In this document: in pieces, positions 1 to 7,645 of the stretch
Numbering within the stretch: the first letter of the stretch is position 1
How the letters are laid out: every line of letters starts with the position of its first letter
From: Xanthomonas sp. SI
GTDB taxonomy: Bacteria > Pseudomonadota > Gammaproteobacteria > Xanthomonadales > Xanthomonadaceae
DNA: 64,000 nucleotides
Direction: 5' to 3'
Assembly (NCBI RefSeq): GCF_014236855.1
Contig: NZ_CP051261.1
Span: 806,001-870,000 of the forward strand
Notes under the pieces: generated by a model
The model's input: only the letters and a program-made list of their open reading frames with translations
The model's database searches: none
What the model was told of the DNA's origin: nothing
Program-made: the position numbers and the translations under genes

Positions 1-473
1 AGCTCGCCGGCTGGGCCACCGCGGCGTGCGTGCTGGCCGGCTCGGTGATGCGTCCGCTCGGCGGTGCGCTGGCCGATCGCATCGGCGGCACGCGCACGCT
101 GCTGTCGATCTATCTGCTGGTGGCGTTGCTGGTGGCCGCCGCGGCGGTCGGGGTCGGCGGTCCTGCGGCGACGGTGGCGCTGTTCGTGCTGACCCTGCTG
201 TGCATGGGCACCGGCAACGGCGCGGTGTTCCAACTGGTGCCGCAGCGTTTCGGCCGCGACATCGGGCTGATGACCGGGTTGATCGGCATGGCCGGCGGCA
301 TCGGCGGCTTCCTGCTCGCCGCGGGGCTGGGCATCGTCAAGCAGCACACCGGCAGCTATGCGCTGGGGCTGTGGCTGTTCGCCGGCTGCGCGCTGCTGGC
401 CTGGGGCCTGCTGTCCAACGTCAAGCAGCACTGGCGCAGCCAATGGGCCGCGGCCGGCGCGGCGCGCGTCTGA
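1..473 (+). CDS. NarK-like nitrate/nitrite MFS transporter, C-terminal part
   Basis: The gene enters from the left edge, so only about the last 156 residues are visible. They form hydrophobic Gly/Ala-rich helices typical of the C-terminal half of a major facilitator. The stretch MGTGNGAVFQLVPQRF is the conserved NarK/NasA signature (GNGxxFQLVP), which in this family lies in the nitrate-binding helix. A TGA stop is followed 25 bp later by nirB, and nasA is downstream, so it very likely imports nitrate across the inner membrane for assimilation and belongs to the same operon. The start, and whether this is NarK1- or NarK2-like, cannot be judged. Confidence 0.85.
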   Translation, partial: LAGWATAACVLAGSVMRPLGGALADRIGGTRTLLSIYLLVALLVAAAAVGVGGPAATVALFVLTLLCMGTGNGAVFQLVPQRFGRDIGLMTGLIGMAGGIGGFLLAAGLGIVKQHTGSYALGLWLFAGCALLAWGLLSNVKQHWRSQWAAAGAARV

Positions 474-498
474 TCCTCTCCACCGAAGCGAGACTCGC

Positions 499-2952
499 AT
501 GAACAAGCCAAGACTGGTGGTGGTGGGCAACGGCATGGCCGGCATCCGCACCGTGGAAGAACTGCTCAAGCTGATGCCGGGGATGTACGACATCACCGTG
601 TTCGGCGCCGAGCCGCATCCCAACTACAACCGCATCCTGCTGTCGCCGGTGCTGGCCGGCGAACAGCGGTTCGAGGAGATCGTGCTCAATCCGCTGGCCT
701 GGTACGCGGAGCACGGCATCCGCCTGCACGTGGGCAAGGAAGTCACCCGCATCGACCGGATCAAGCGCAAGGTGATCGCCGCCGACGGCACCGAGGCGCC
801 GTACGACCGCCTGCTGCTGGCCACCGGCTCGCTGCCGATCGTGCTGCCGGTGCCGGGCAAGGAGCTGAAGGGCGTGATCGGCTACCGCGACATGCACGAC
901 ACGCAGACCATGATCGACACCGCCACGCGCAAGCGCCACGCGGTGGTGATTGGCGGCGGGCTGCTCGGCCTGGAGGCGGCGAATGGACTCAAGCAGCGCG
1001 GCATGCAGGTGACCGTGGTGCACCTGGCCGACTGGCTGCTGGAGCGCCAGCTCGACCCGGTCGCCGGGCAGTTGCTGCAGCGCTCGCTCAGCGAACGCGG
1101 CCTGGAGTTTCGCCTCGGCACCTCCACCACCGAACTGGTCGGCAATGCAGACGGCGAAGTGGTGGCGGTGAAGTTCTCCGACGGCAGCGAGGTGCCGGCC
1201 GACCTGGTGGTGATGGCCGCCGGCATCCGCCCCAACATCGCGCTGGCGCAGGCCGCCGGGATCCACTGCACGCGTGGCATCGTGGTCAACGACACGCTGC
1301 AGACCTTCGACCCGCGGGTGTACGCGGTCGGCGAATGCGCCAGCCACCGCGGCATCGCCTACGGCCTGGTCGCGCCGCTGTTCGAGCAGGCCAAGATCTG
1401 CGCCAACCACCTGGCCGGGTTCGGCATCGGCATCTACCGCGGCTCGGTGGCCTCGACCAAGCTCAAGGTCACCAGCATCGACCTGTTCTCCGCCGGCGAT
1501 TTCATGGGCGGGGAGGGCAGCGAGGAGATCGTGCTGTCCGATCCGGCCGGCGGCGTCTACAAGAAGCTGGTGCTGAAGGACGACAAGCTGGTCGGCGCCT
1601 GTCTGTACGGCGATACCAACGACGGCGCCTGGTATTTCCAGTTGCTCAAGGACGCCAGCCCGATCGGCGAGCGCCGCGAGCGGCTGATGTTCGGCGAAAG
1701 CGCGCTCGGCGACGCCGGCACCGCCGGCCAGGACCGTGCCAGCGCGATGCGCGACAGCGACGAGGTCTGCGGCTGCAACGGCGTGTGCAAGGGCACCATC
1801 GTCAAGGCGATCAACGCGCAAGGCCTGTTCACCGTCGACGAGGTCAAGAAGCAGACCAAGGCGGCCAGTTCCTGCGGCTCGTGCACCGGCCTGGTCGAGC
1901 AGATCCTGATGAACTGCCTGGGCTCCAATTTCCAGCAGACGCCAAAGACCAAGGCGGTGTGCGGCTGCACCGACCTCAGCCACGGCGAGGTGCGCCAGGC
2001 GATCCGCGAGGGCAGGCTGCTCACCCATGGCGCGGTGTACGCGCAGTTGCAGTGGCGCAGTCCCAACGGCTGCGCCACCTGCCGCCCGGCGATCAACTAC
2101 TACCTGCTGTCGACCTGGCCGCGCGAGGCGGTGGACGATCCGCAGTCGCGCTTCATCAACGAGCGCGCCCACGCCAACATCCAAAAGGACGGCACCTTCT
2201 CGGTGATCCCGCAGATGAAGGGCGGGGTGACCAACGCCTCGGAACTGCGCCGCATCGCCGACGTGGCCGACAAGTACGCGGTGCCGATGGTCAAGGTCAC
2301 CGGCGGCCAGCGCATCGACCTGCTCGGCATCCGCAAGGAAGACCTGGTGGGCGTGTGGAAGGACCTGGGGATGAATTCCGGGCACGCCTACGGCAAGTCG
2401 ATCCGCACGGTGAAGACCTGCGTGGGCAGCGAGTTCTGCCGCTTCGGCACGCAGAACAGCACGCAGATGGGCATCGACCTGGAAACGATGCTGGCCAACA
2501 TGTGGAGCCCGCACAAGGTGAAGCTGGCGGTGTCCGGCTGCCCGCGCAACTGCGCCGAATCCGGGATCAAGGACGTGGGCATCATCGCGGTGGAGTCGGG
2601 CTGGGAGCTGCACATCGGCGGCAACGGCGGCATGAAGACCGAGGTCGCCAAGTTCCTGGTCAAGGTCAGGACCGCCGAGGAGGTGAAGGAATACACCGGC
2701 GCATTCCTGCAGCTGTACCGCGAGGAGGCCTACTACCTGGACCGCACCGTGCACTACATCGAGCGCGTGGGCATGGACTACGTCCGCCAGCGCGTAATCG
2801 AGGACGCGGCCAACCGGCGCGCGCTGTACGAGCGGCTGCTGTACGCGCTGGAAGGCCTGCCCGATCCGTGGGCGGAGCGCATCGCCGGGGCCAGGCAGCG
2901 CGAATTCCAGCCGCTGCGCGTGGCCGCGCCGTTGGCGCTGGTGGAGGACTGA
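499..2952 (+). CDS. nirB: Assimilatory nitrite reductase [NAD(P)H], large subunit
   Basis: 817 residues, full length for NirB. It reduces nitrite to ammonium in the cytoplasm with NAD(P)H. The N-terminal third is an FAD/NAD(P)-binding pyridine nucleotide oxidoreductase (VVGNGMAG at the start, GGGLLGLEAA near residue 153). A BFD-type [2Fe-2S] segment (VCGCNGVCK) is near residue 424 and a second cysteine-rich BFD-like segment (VCGCTDLS) near 487. The C-terminal half is the sulfite/nitrite reductase domain, with the siroheme/[4Fe-4S] ligands TCVGSEFC near 641 and SGCPRNC near 680. The ATG at 499 follows AGCGAGA and begins exactly at the conserved MNKPRLVVVGNGMAG. The next gene, nirD, starts 3 bp after the stop, so the two are co-transcribed. 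Confidence 0.97.
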   Translation: MNKPRLVVVGNGMAGIRTVEELLKLMPGMYDITVFGAEPHPNYNRILLSPVLAGEQRFEEIVLNPLAWYAEHGIRLHVGKEVTRIDRIKRKVIAADGTEAPYDRLLLATGSLPIVLPVPGKELKGVIGYRDMHDTQTMIDTATRKRHAVVIGGGLLGLEAANGLKQRGMQVTVVHLADWLLERQLDPVAGQLLQRSLSERGLEFRLGTSTTELVGNADGEVVAVKFSDGSEVPADLVVMAAGIRPNIALAQAAGIHCTRGIVVNDTLQTFDPRVYAVGECASHRGIAYGLVAPLFEQAKICANHLAGFGIGIYRGSVASTKLKVTSIDLFSAGDFMGGEGSEEIVLSDPAGGVYKKLVLKDDKLVGACLYGDTNDGAWYFQLLKDASPIGERRERLMFGESALGDAGTAGQDRASAMRDSDEVCGCNGVCKGTIVKAINAQGLFTVDEVKKQTKAASSCGSCTGLVEQILMNCLGSNFQQTPKTKAVCGCTDLSHGEVRQAIREGRLLTHGAVYAQLQWRSPNGCATCRPAINYYLLSTWPREAVDDPQSRFINERAHANIQKDGTFSVIPQMKGGVTNASELRRIADVADKYAVPMVKVTGGQRIDLLGIRKEDLVGVWKDLGMNSGHAYGKSIRTVKTCVGSEFCRFGTQNSTQMGIDLETMLANMWSPHKVKLAVSGCPRNCAESGIKDVGIIAVESGWELHIGGNGGMKTEVAKFLVKVRTAEEVKEYTGAFLQLYREEAYYLDRTVHYIERVGMDYVRQRVIEDAANRRALYERLLYALEGLPDPWAERIAGARQREFQPLRVAAPLALVED

Positions 2953-2955
2953 GCG

Positions 2956-3339
2956 ATGAATGCAGCCGCTTCCGACCTCGTCGCGTCCGACAGCAGCAGC
3001 GCCGTCGACGCCGGCACCCGCCACTGGATCCGCATCTGCCGGCTCGACGACATCCCTGCGCTCGGCGCGCGGGTGCTGGAGATCGCCGGCGTCGATCCGA
3101 TCGCGCTGTTCCGCACCGCCGGCGACCGCGTGTTCGCACTGGTCGATCGTTGCCCGCACAAGGGCGGGCCGCTGTCGCAGGGCATCGTCGCCGGCGACAG
3201 CGTCACCTGCCCGCTGCACAACTGGAACATCGCCCTGGACAGCGGCCAGGCCTGCGCGCCGGACGTGGGCTGCGCGCGCCGCTATCCGGTGCGGGTGGAC
3301 GACGGCGACGTGTGGCTGTCGTTGCAGGGCGCCGGTTGA
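2956..3339 (+). CDS. nirD: Nitrite reductase small subunit, Rieske-type
   Basis: 127 residues. It is the small partner of NirB, sitting directly behind it. It carries a complete Rieske ligand set: C66-P-H68 (CPHKGGPLSQG) and C85-P-L-H88 (CPLHNW). It should therefore bind a [2Fe-2S] cluster, unlike enterobacterial NirD, which has the fold without the ligands. The first 20 residues are Ala/Ser-rich and probably disordered. The stop codon overlaps the nasA ATG by one base (TGATG), which suggests translational coupling. Confidence 0.95.
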   Translation: MNAAASDLVASDSSSAVDAGTRHWIRICRLDDIPALGARVLEIAGVDPIALFRTAGDRVFALVDRCPHKGGPLSQGIVAGDSVTCPLHNWNIALDSGQACAPDVGCARRYPVRVDDGDVWLSLQGAG

Positions 3340-6131
3340 TGGACGGCGCGCACGTGCCCGCAGCGAGCGCGGCCGCGGACAACGCGGCGCGGCGCACGCT
3401 GACCCGTTCCACCTGCTGCTACTGCGGCGTCGGCTGTGGCGTGCTGATCGAGACCGAGCATGGCGCCGATGGCGCGGCGCGCATCGTCGGCATCGAAGGC
3501 GACCCGGAACACCCGGCCAACTACGGCCGGCTGTGCAGCAAGGGCCGCACCTTGCCGGAGAGCGTGCGCAGCCTGCATGGCCGCGCGCTGCAGCCGGAAC
3601 TGCGCACGCACCGCGACGCGCCGCGGCGTGCGGTGGATTGGGCGGTGGCGCTGGACAGCGTGGCCGAGCGCCTGGCCGGCATCGTCGAGCGGCACGGGCC
3701 GGACGCGGTGGCGTTCTACCTGTCGGGGCAGCTGCTGACCGAGGACTACTACGTCTTCAACAAGCTGGCCAAGGGCCTAATCGGCACCAACAACATCGAC
3801 ACCAATTCGCGGCTGTGCATGTCCAGCGCGGTCAGCGGCTACAAGCTGGCACTGGGCGCGGACGGCCCGCCGACCTGCTACGAAGACCTGGAGCTGGCCA
3901 GGACCGTGCTGCTGGCCGGCAGCAACATGGCCTATGCGCATCCTGTGCTGTTCCGCCGGCTCGAGGACGCGCGCGCGCGCGATCCGGACGTGCGCTGGAT
4001 CGTGGTCGATCCGCGCCGCACCGACACCGCGGCGATGGCCGACCTGCACCTGCCGATCCAGCCCGGCACCGACGTGGCGCTGTTCAACGGCATGCTGCAC
4101 CACCTGATCTGGGAAGACCGCATCGACCGCGCGTTCATCGCCGCGCATACGCAGGGCTTCGCCGAGCTGCGGCAGACGCTGCGCGAATACACCCCGGCAA
4201 TGGCCGCCGATATCTGCGGCGTGCCGGTCGCCGACCTGGTGCAGGCGGCGGAATGGTTCGGCCGCGATGCGCCTGCACTGTCGCTGTACTGCATGGGCCT
4301 GAACCAGTCCGCGCACGGCACCGACAAGAACCTGGCGCTGATCCACCTGCACCTGGCCACCGCGCAGATCGGCAAGCCCGGCGCCGGCCCGTTCTCGCTG
4401 ACCGGGCAGCCGAACGCGATGGGCGGGCGCGAGGTCGGCGGCATGGCGACGATGCTGGCCGCGCACCGCGAGATCGCCAGCGCCAGCGATCGCGCCGAGC
4501 TGGAAGCGCTGTGGCAACTGCCGGCCGAGCGCCTATCGGCGCGCCCGGGCCTGCCGGCGGTGGCGCTGTTCGATGCGCTGCGCCGCGGCGAGGTCAAGGC
4601 GGTGTGGATCGCCTGCACCAATCCCGTGCACTCGATGCCGGACATCGCACAGGTGCGCGATGCGCTGCGCCAGGCCGAGCTGGTGATCGTGCAGGAAGCC
4701 TTCGTGCACACCGACACCGTGCCCTACGCCGACGTGCTGCTGCCGGCGGCGAGCTGGGGCGAGAAGGATGGCACGGTGACCAACTCCGAGCGCCGCGTCT
4801 CGCGCGTGCGCAAGGCGCTGCCGGCAGCGGGCGCGGCCAGGCCCGACTGGTGGATCGCCAGCGAGGTGGCGCGGCGGCTGGAAGCGCGGCTGGATGCGCC
4901 GGCAGCCGGCTCGCGCTTCGGCTTCGCCGATACCGCGGCGGTGTTCGACGAGCACCGTGCATTGACGGTTGGCCGCGACCTGGACATCGGCGGACTCGAC
5001 TACGCGCGGCTGGACGCGCAAGGCCCGCAGCAATGGCCGCTGCCGGCCGGCGCCGCGCACGGCCAGGCGCGGCGTTACGCCGATGGCGTGTTCGCCACCG
5101 CCGACGGCCGTGCGCGCTTCCATCCCACGCCGTACAAGCCGGTGGCCGAGCCGACCTCGGCGCGTTTCCCGTTGAGACTTTTGACCGGGCGCCTGCGCGA
5201 CCAGTGGCACGGCATGTCGCGCAGCGGGCGGGTGCCGTCGCTGTTCGCGCACAGTCCGCAGCCGGGCCTGCGCATGCATCCGCAGGACGCCGCACGGCGC
5301 GGGCTGCGCGACGGCGACTTGGTGCGCATCGTCAGCAAGCGCGGCAGCCTGGTGTTGCCGCTGCAAGCGTGCGAGGAAATGCGCTCGGGCGACGTGTTCG
5401 CGGCGATGCACTGGAACGCGCAGTTCCTGGACAGCGGCGGCATCAACGAACTCAGCCTGGGCACGGTGGACGCGCGTTCGCAGCAGCCAGAGCTCAAGCA
5501 CGCCGCGGTGCGCGTGGAGAAGGCCGAATTCGGCTGGCACCTGCTGCTGGCGCGGCGCGGCGATGCGCTCGCGCTGCAGGCCGCGGCGCAACCGTGGTTG
5601 CGCGACTTCGGCTATGCCGCGTTGAGCCTGCAGGCCGAGGCCGGCGAACAGGAGCAGGCGTGGCTGGTGCTGCGTGCCGCCGCCGAGCAGGCACCGGTCC
5701 CCGCGCAGTTGGAGGAACTGGCCGCAGCGCTGGTGCTGGCCGGTGGCGATGCCGACACCCTCGAATACCGCGACGCACGCCGCGGCCTGCTCAAGCGCGT
5801 GGCCTGGCGCGGCGCCGCGCCGGTCAGTCATCTCGATGGCCTGCTGTTGGCCGGCGCGCAGCGCGATACCGGCGGTGAAGCGTTGCTCGAGCGCGCATTG
5901 AGCGGCGAAGCCTGGCACGGCGCGCGGCTGGCGGCATTCGCCCAGGCCGGCGGCGCGGCGCGCGATCCGGTGGTGTGCCAGTGCACCCAGGTGCGCGAAT
6001 CGGCGATCCGCGTCGAAGCCGCGCGTGGCGCGGCACCCGCCGAGATCCGCACGCGGCTGGGCTGCGGCAGCGTATGTGGTTCGTGCATGCCGCAGGTGCT
6101 GCGGCTTTGCGCCACGGCGGTGCGCGCATGA
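3339..6131 (+). CDS. nasA: Assimilatory nitrate reductase, molybdopterin catalytic subunit with C-terminal BFD domain
   Basis: 930 residues. It is a cytoplasmic nitrate reductase of the Mo-bis-MGD oxidoreductase superfamily. The N-terminal [4Fe-4S] ligands are visible (C26-x2-C29-x3-C33, then the Cys of RLCSKG near 67). The large molybdopterin domains follow, and a C-terminal dinucleotide-binding domain begins around residue 620 (RLLTGRLRDQWH). The last 55 residues or so add a BFD-type [2Fe-2S] domain (VCQCTQVRESAIR, then CGSVCGSCMPQVL), as in NasA/NarB forms that take electrons through an extra cluster. There is no Tat signal, consistent with assimilation. The start is set by the 1-bp overlap with nirD; the frame stays open far upstream, but only antisense to real genes. 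Confidence 0.96.
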   Translation: MDGAHVPAASAAADNAARRTLTRSTCCYCGVGCGVLIETEHGADGAARIVGIEGDPEHPANYGRLCSKGRTLPESVRSLHGRALQPELRTHRDAPRRAVDWAVALDSVAERLAGIVERHGPDAVAFYLSGQLLTEDYYVFNKLAKGLIGTNNIDTNSRLCMSSAVSGYKLALGADGPPTCYEDLELARTVLLAGSNMAYAHPVLFRRLEDARARDPDVRWIVVDPRRTDTAAMADLHLPIQPGTDVALFNGMLHHLIWEDRIDRAFIAAHTQGFAELRQTLREYTPAMAADICGVPVADLVQAAEWFGRDAPALSLYCMGLNQSAHGTDKNLALIHLHLATAQIGKPGAGPFSLTGQPNAMGGREVGGMATMLAAHREIASASDRAELEALWQLPAERLSARPGLPAVALFDALRRGEVKAVWIACTNPVHSMPDIAQVRDALRQAELVIVQEAFVHTDTVPYADVLLPAASWGEKDGTVTNSERRVSRVRKALPAAGAARPDWWIASEVARRLEARLDAPAAGSRFGFADTAAVFDEHRALTVGRDLDIGGLDYARLDAQGPQQWPLPAGAAHGQARRYADGVFATADGRARFHPTPYKPVAEPTSARFPLRLLTGRLRDQWHGMSRSGRVPSLFAHSPQPGLRMHPQDAARRGLRDGDLVRIVSKRGSLVLPLQACEEMRSGDVFAAMHWNAQFLDSGGINELSLGTVDARSQQPELKHAAVRVEKAEFGWHLLLARRGDALALQAAAQPWLRDFGYAALSLQAEAGEQEQAWLVLRAAAEQAPVPAQLEELAAALVLAGGDADTLEYRDARRGLLKRVAWRGAAPVSHLDGLLLAGAQRDTGGEALLERALSGEAWHGARLAAFAQAGGAARDPVVCQCTQVRESAIRVEAARGAAPAEIRTRLGCGSVCGSCMPQVLRLCATAVRA

Positions 6132-6343
6132 ACGGTCGCAACTTCCAGATCGCCTGTGTGCCGGCTGTCGAGTGCGCAGAAAGTGCTGTGGGTGCCCGTC
6201 CTCCTTGCCACGCGAATGACGAAATGCGGCGAAAGCGCGCGTGGCGGCCGCGGGTAGGTGCCGTTGCGGATGCGCGCAACTGTGCACCGGCGGTTGCGAG
6301 GTCTCGAGTGTTGTTCCTTCTTTCTGGGTGGAGTCTGCAATGA
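6128..6343 (+). CDS. Possible small bridging ORF between nasA and the siroheme gene (doubtful)
   Basis: A 71-codon frame starts with an ATG overlapping the nasA stop (ATGA). It ends with a TGA overlapping the ATG of the methyltransferase gene (again ATGA), so it bridges the gap by two 4-bp overlaps. However, its third codon positions are not GC-rich as in all neighbours, and the translation (MNGRNFQIACVP...) matches nothing I know. It is more likely a spacer that happens to be open. At most it might keep ribosomes loaded on the mRNA to reach the next start. Confidence 0.2.
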   Translation: MNGRNFQIACVPAVECAESAVGARPPCHANDEMRRKRAWRPRVGAVADARNCAPAVARSRVLFLLSGWSLQ

Positions 6344-7119
6344 ACGATGCAAGCGTGTCGGGTGTGCGTGGTGGCGGTGGCGTGGTGCTGCTGTCGGCGG
6401 GTCCTGGCGACCTGGAACTGCTGACGCTGAAGGCGGTCAAGGCGCTGGCCGCGGCGCAGGTGCTGTTGCTCGACGATCTTGTCAATCCCGACATCGTGCA
6501 GTTCGCGCCGCAGGCGCGGGTGATCCGCGTCGGCAAGCGCGGCGGCTGCCGGTCCACACCGCAGAATTTCATCTGCCGGCTGATGCGGCGCTATGCGCTG
6601 CAGGGCTCCAACGTGGTGCGCGCCAAGGGCGGTGAAGCGCTGCTGTTCGGCCGCGCCGGCGAGGAGATCGCGTTCCTGCGCGCGTCGGGCGTGGAGGTGC
6701 GTATCGTCAATGGCGTCAGTGCCGGGTTCGCGGCGGCGGCCGGGCTGGGCATGTCGCTGACCCATCGCGATCACTGCCACGGCATCACCTTCGTCACCGC
6801 GCACACCCAGGACCATGGCGAGCCGGATTGGGCGGCGCTGTGCGCCACCCGCACCACGCTGGCGATCTACATGGGCATGGGCCGCATCGCGGCGCTGACG
6901 GCGGCCTTGCTGCGCCACCTGCCCGGCGCTACGCCGGCGGCGGTGGTGCAGTCGGCGAGCCTGCCGCAGCAGACGCAGTTGCTGACGACGCTCGAGCGCC
7001 TGGCGGCCGATGTGGAAGGCCTGCGCGTCGGCGCACCCGGCGTGATCCTGATCGGCGGCGCGGTGGGCGAAGCGCAGGTGCAGTTCGCGCAGTTGCACGC
7101 ACTGCAGGCGATAGCATGA
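6340..7119 (+). CDS. cobA: Uroporphyrinogen-III C-methyltransferase (siroheme synthesis)
   Basis: 259 residues, the normal length for a stand-alone SUMT. It adds two SAM-derived methyl groups to uroporphyrinogen III to give precorrin-2, the precursor of the siroheme needed by NirB. The tetrapyrrole methylase signatures are clear: LLSAGPGDLELLTLKAVKAL at the N-terminus, then GGEALLFGRAGEE, MGMGRIAAL and GVILIGGAV. The second motif is usually GGDPFxFGRGGEE, so the Asp-Pro is replaced by Glu-Ala here. No CysG dehydrogenase/chelatase domain is fused. It is the last gene of the nitrate operon, and a REP palindrome begins 5 bp after the stop. The ATG start gives the canonical N-terminus. Confidence 0.93.
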   Translation: MNDASVSGVRGGGGVVLLSAGPGDLELLTLKAVKALAAAQVLLLDDLVNPDIVQFAPQARVIRVGKRGGCRSTPQNFICRLMRRYALQGSNVVRAKGGEALLFGRAGEEIAFLRASGVEVRIVNGVSAGFAAAAGLGMSLTHRDHCHGITFVTAHTQDHGEPDWAALCATRTTLAIYMGMGRIAALTAALLRHLPGATPAAVVQSASLPQQTQLLTTLERLAADVEGLRVGAPGVILIGGAVGEAQVQFAQLHALQAIA

Positions 7120-7123
7120 TTCC

Positions 7124-7211
7124 TTGTGGGAGCGACTTCAGTCGCGACCGGCTTCACCGGTAAAGCCCGTCGCGACTCATGGCTCGAGGCCACCCAGAGT
7201 CGCTCCCACAA
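7124..7211. repeat. REP palindrome, GTGG-headed variant
   Basis: Inverted repeat with a GTGGGAGCGACTTCAGTCGC head (7126-7145) and a matching tail ending GCTCCCAC at 7209. It contains an inner smaller hairpin (ACCGGCTTCACCGGT). It lies immediately after the nitrate operon and may act as its transcript end or RNA-stability element. Confidence 0.75.
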
Positions 7212-7247
7212 ATGACAGCATCGGCATCGAAAATTCGCCAGCGCTCC

Positions 7248-7576
7248 CTGTAGGAGCGGCTTCAGCCGCGACGAACGCAGTCGCAGTGCGTCCACATCGC
7301 ACAACGCCCCGAAGCCGACGACCTCGAGCCATCGCGGCATCTTGAACACGAATGGGCTGCCGGCTACGGATACAGTCGCGGCTGAAGCCGCTCCTACAGT
7401 GCACCGCATGCAATGTGCCGCGGTCCTGTAGGAGCGGCTTCAGCCGCGACGAGCGGAGTCGAAATGTCTCGGCATCGCAGAACGCTCCGAAGTCGATGAC
7501 CTTGAGCCATCGCGACATCTTGAACCCGGATGGGCTGCCGGCTGCGGATACGGTCGCGGCTGAAGCCGCTCCTACA
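7248..7576. repeat. Tandem pair of REP-bounded 150-bp units
   Basis: Two similar units, 7248-7399 and 7426-7576, each start with the REP GTAGGAGCGGCTTCAGCCGC and end with its reverse complement. The interior is also shared: both contain CGAAG(C/T)CGA(C/T)GACCT, GAGCCATCGCG and a GGGCTGCCGGCT segment at the same offsets. The whole REP-interior-REP block has therefore been duplicated, with roughly 15% divergence by eye. No gene is visible in 7120-7645. Confidence 0.85.
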
Positions 7577-7600
7577 TAGGCGGGTTTGTCTGTGCGGAGA

Positions 7601-7626
7601 GCGGCCCAGCAATCGATCTGGGCCGC
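7601..7626 (-). terminator. Hairpin after glgX
   Basis: Perfect 9-bp stem (GCGGCCCAG / CTGGGCCGC) with an 8-nt loop, 20 bp downstream of the glgX stop on the minus strand. No clear U-tract follows. It is the obvious candidate end of the long glycogen/trehalose transcript. Confidence 0.55.
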
Positions 7627-7645
7627 TGTGTGCTACCGCTTCGGG

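Noticed and set aside
421..3219. 932-codon open frame antisense to nirB
   Set aside because: It is a GC-bias shadow: the product is His/Ala/Gly-rich with no motifs, while the sense frame is an unmistakable NirB.
7248..7576. CRISPR array
   Set aside because: Repeats are palindromic REPs facing each other with related interiors; there is no regular direct-repeat/spacer pattern and no cas genes.
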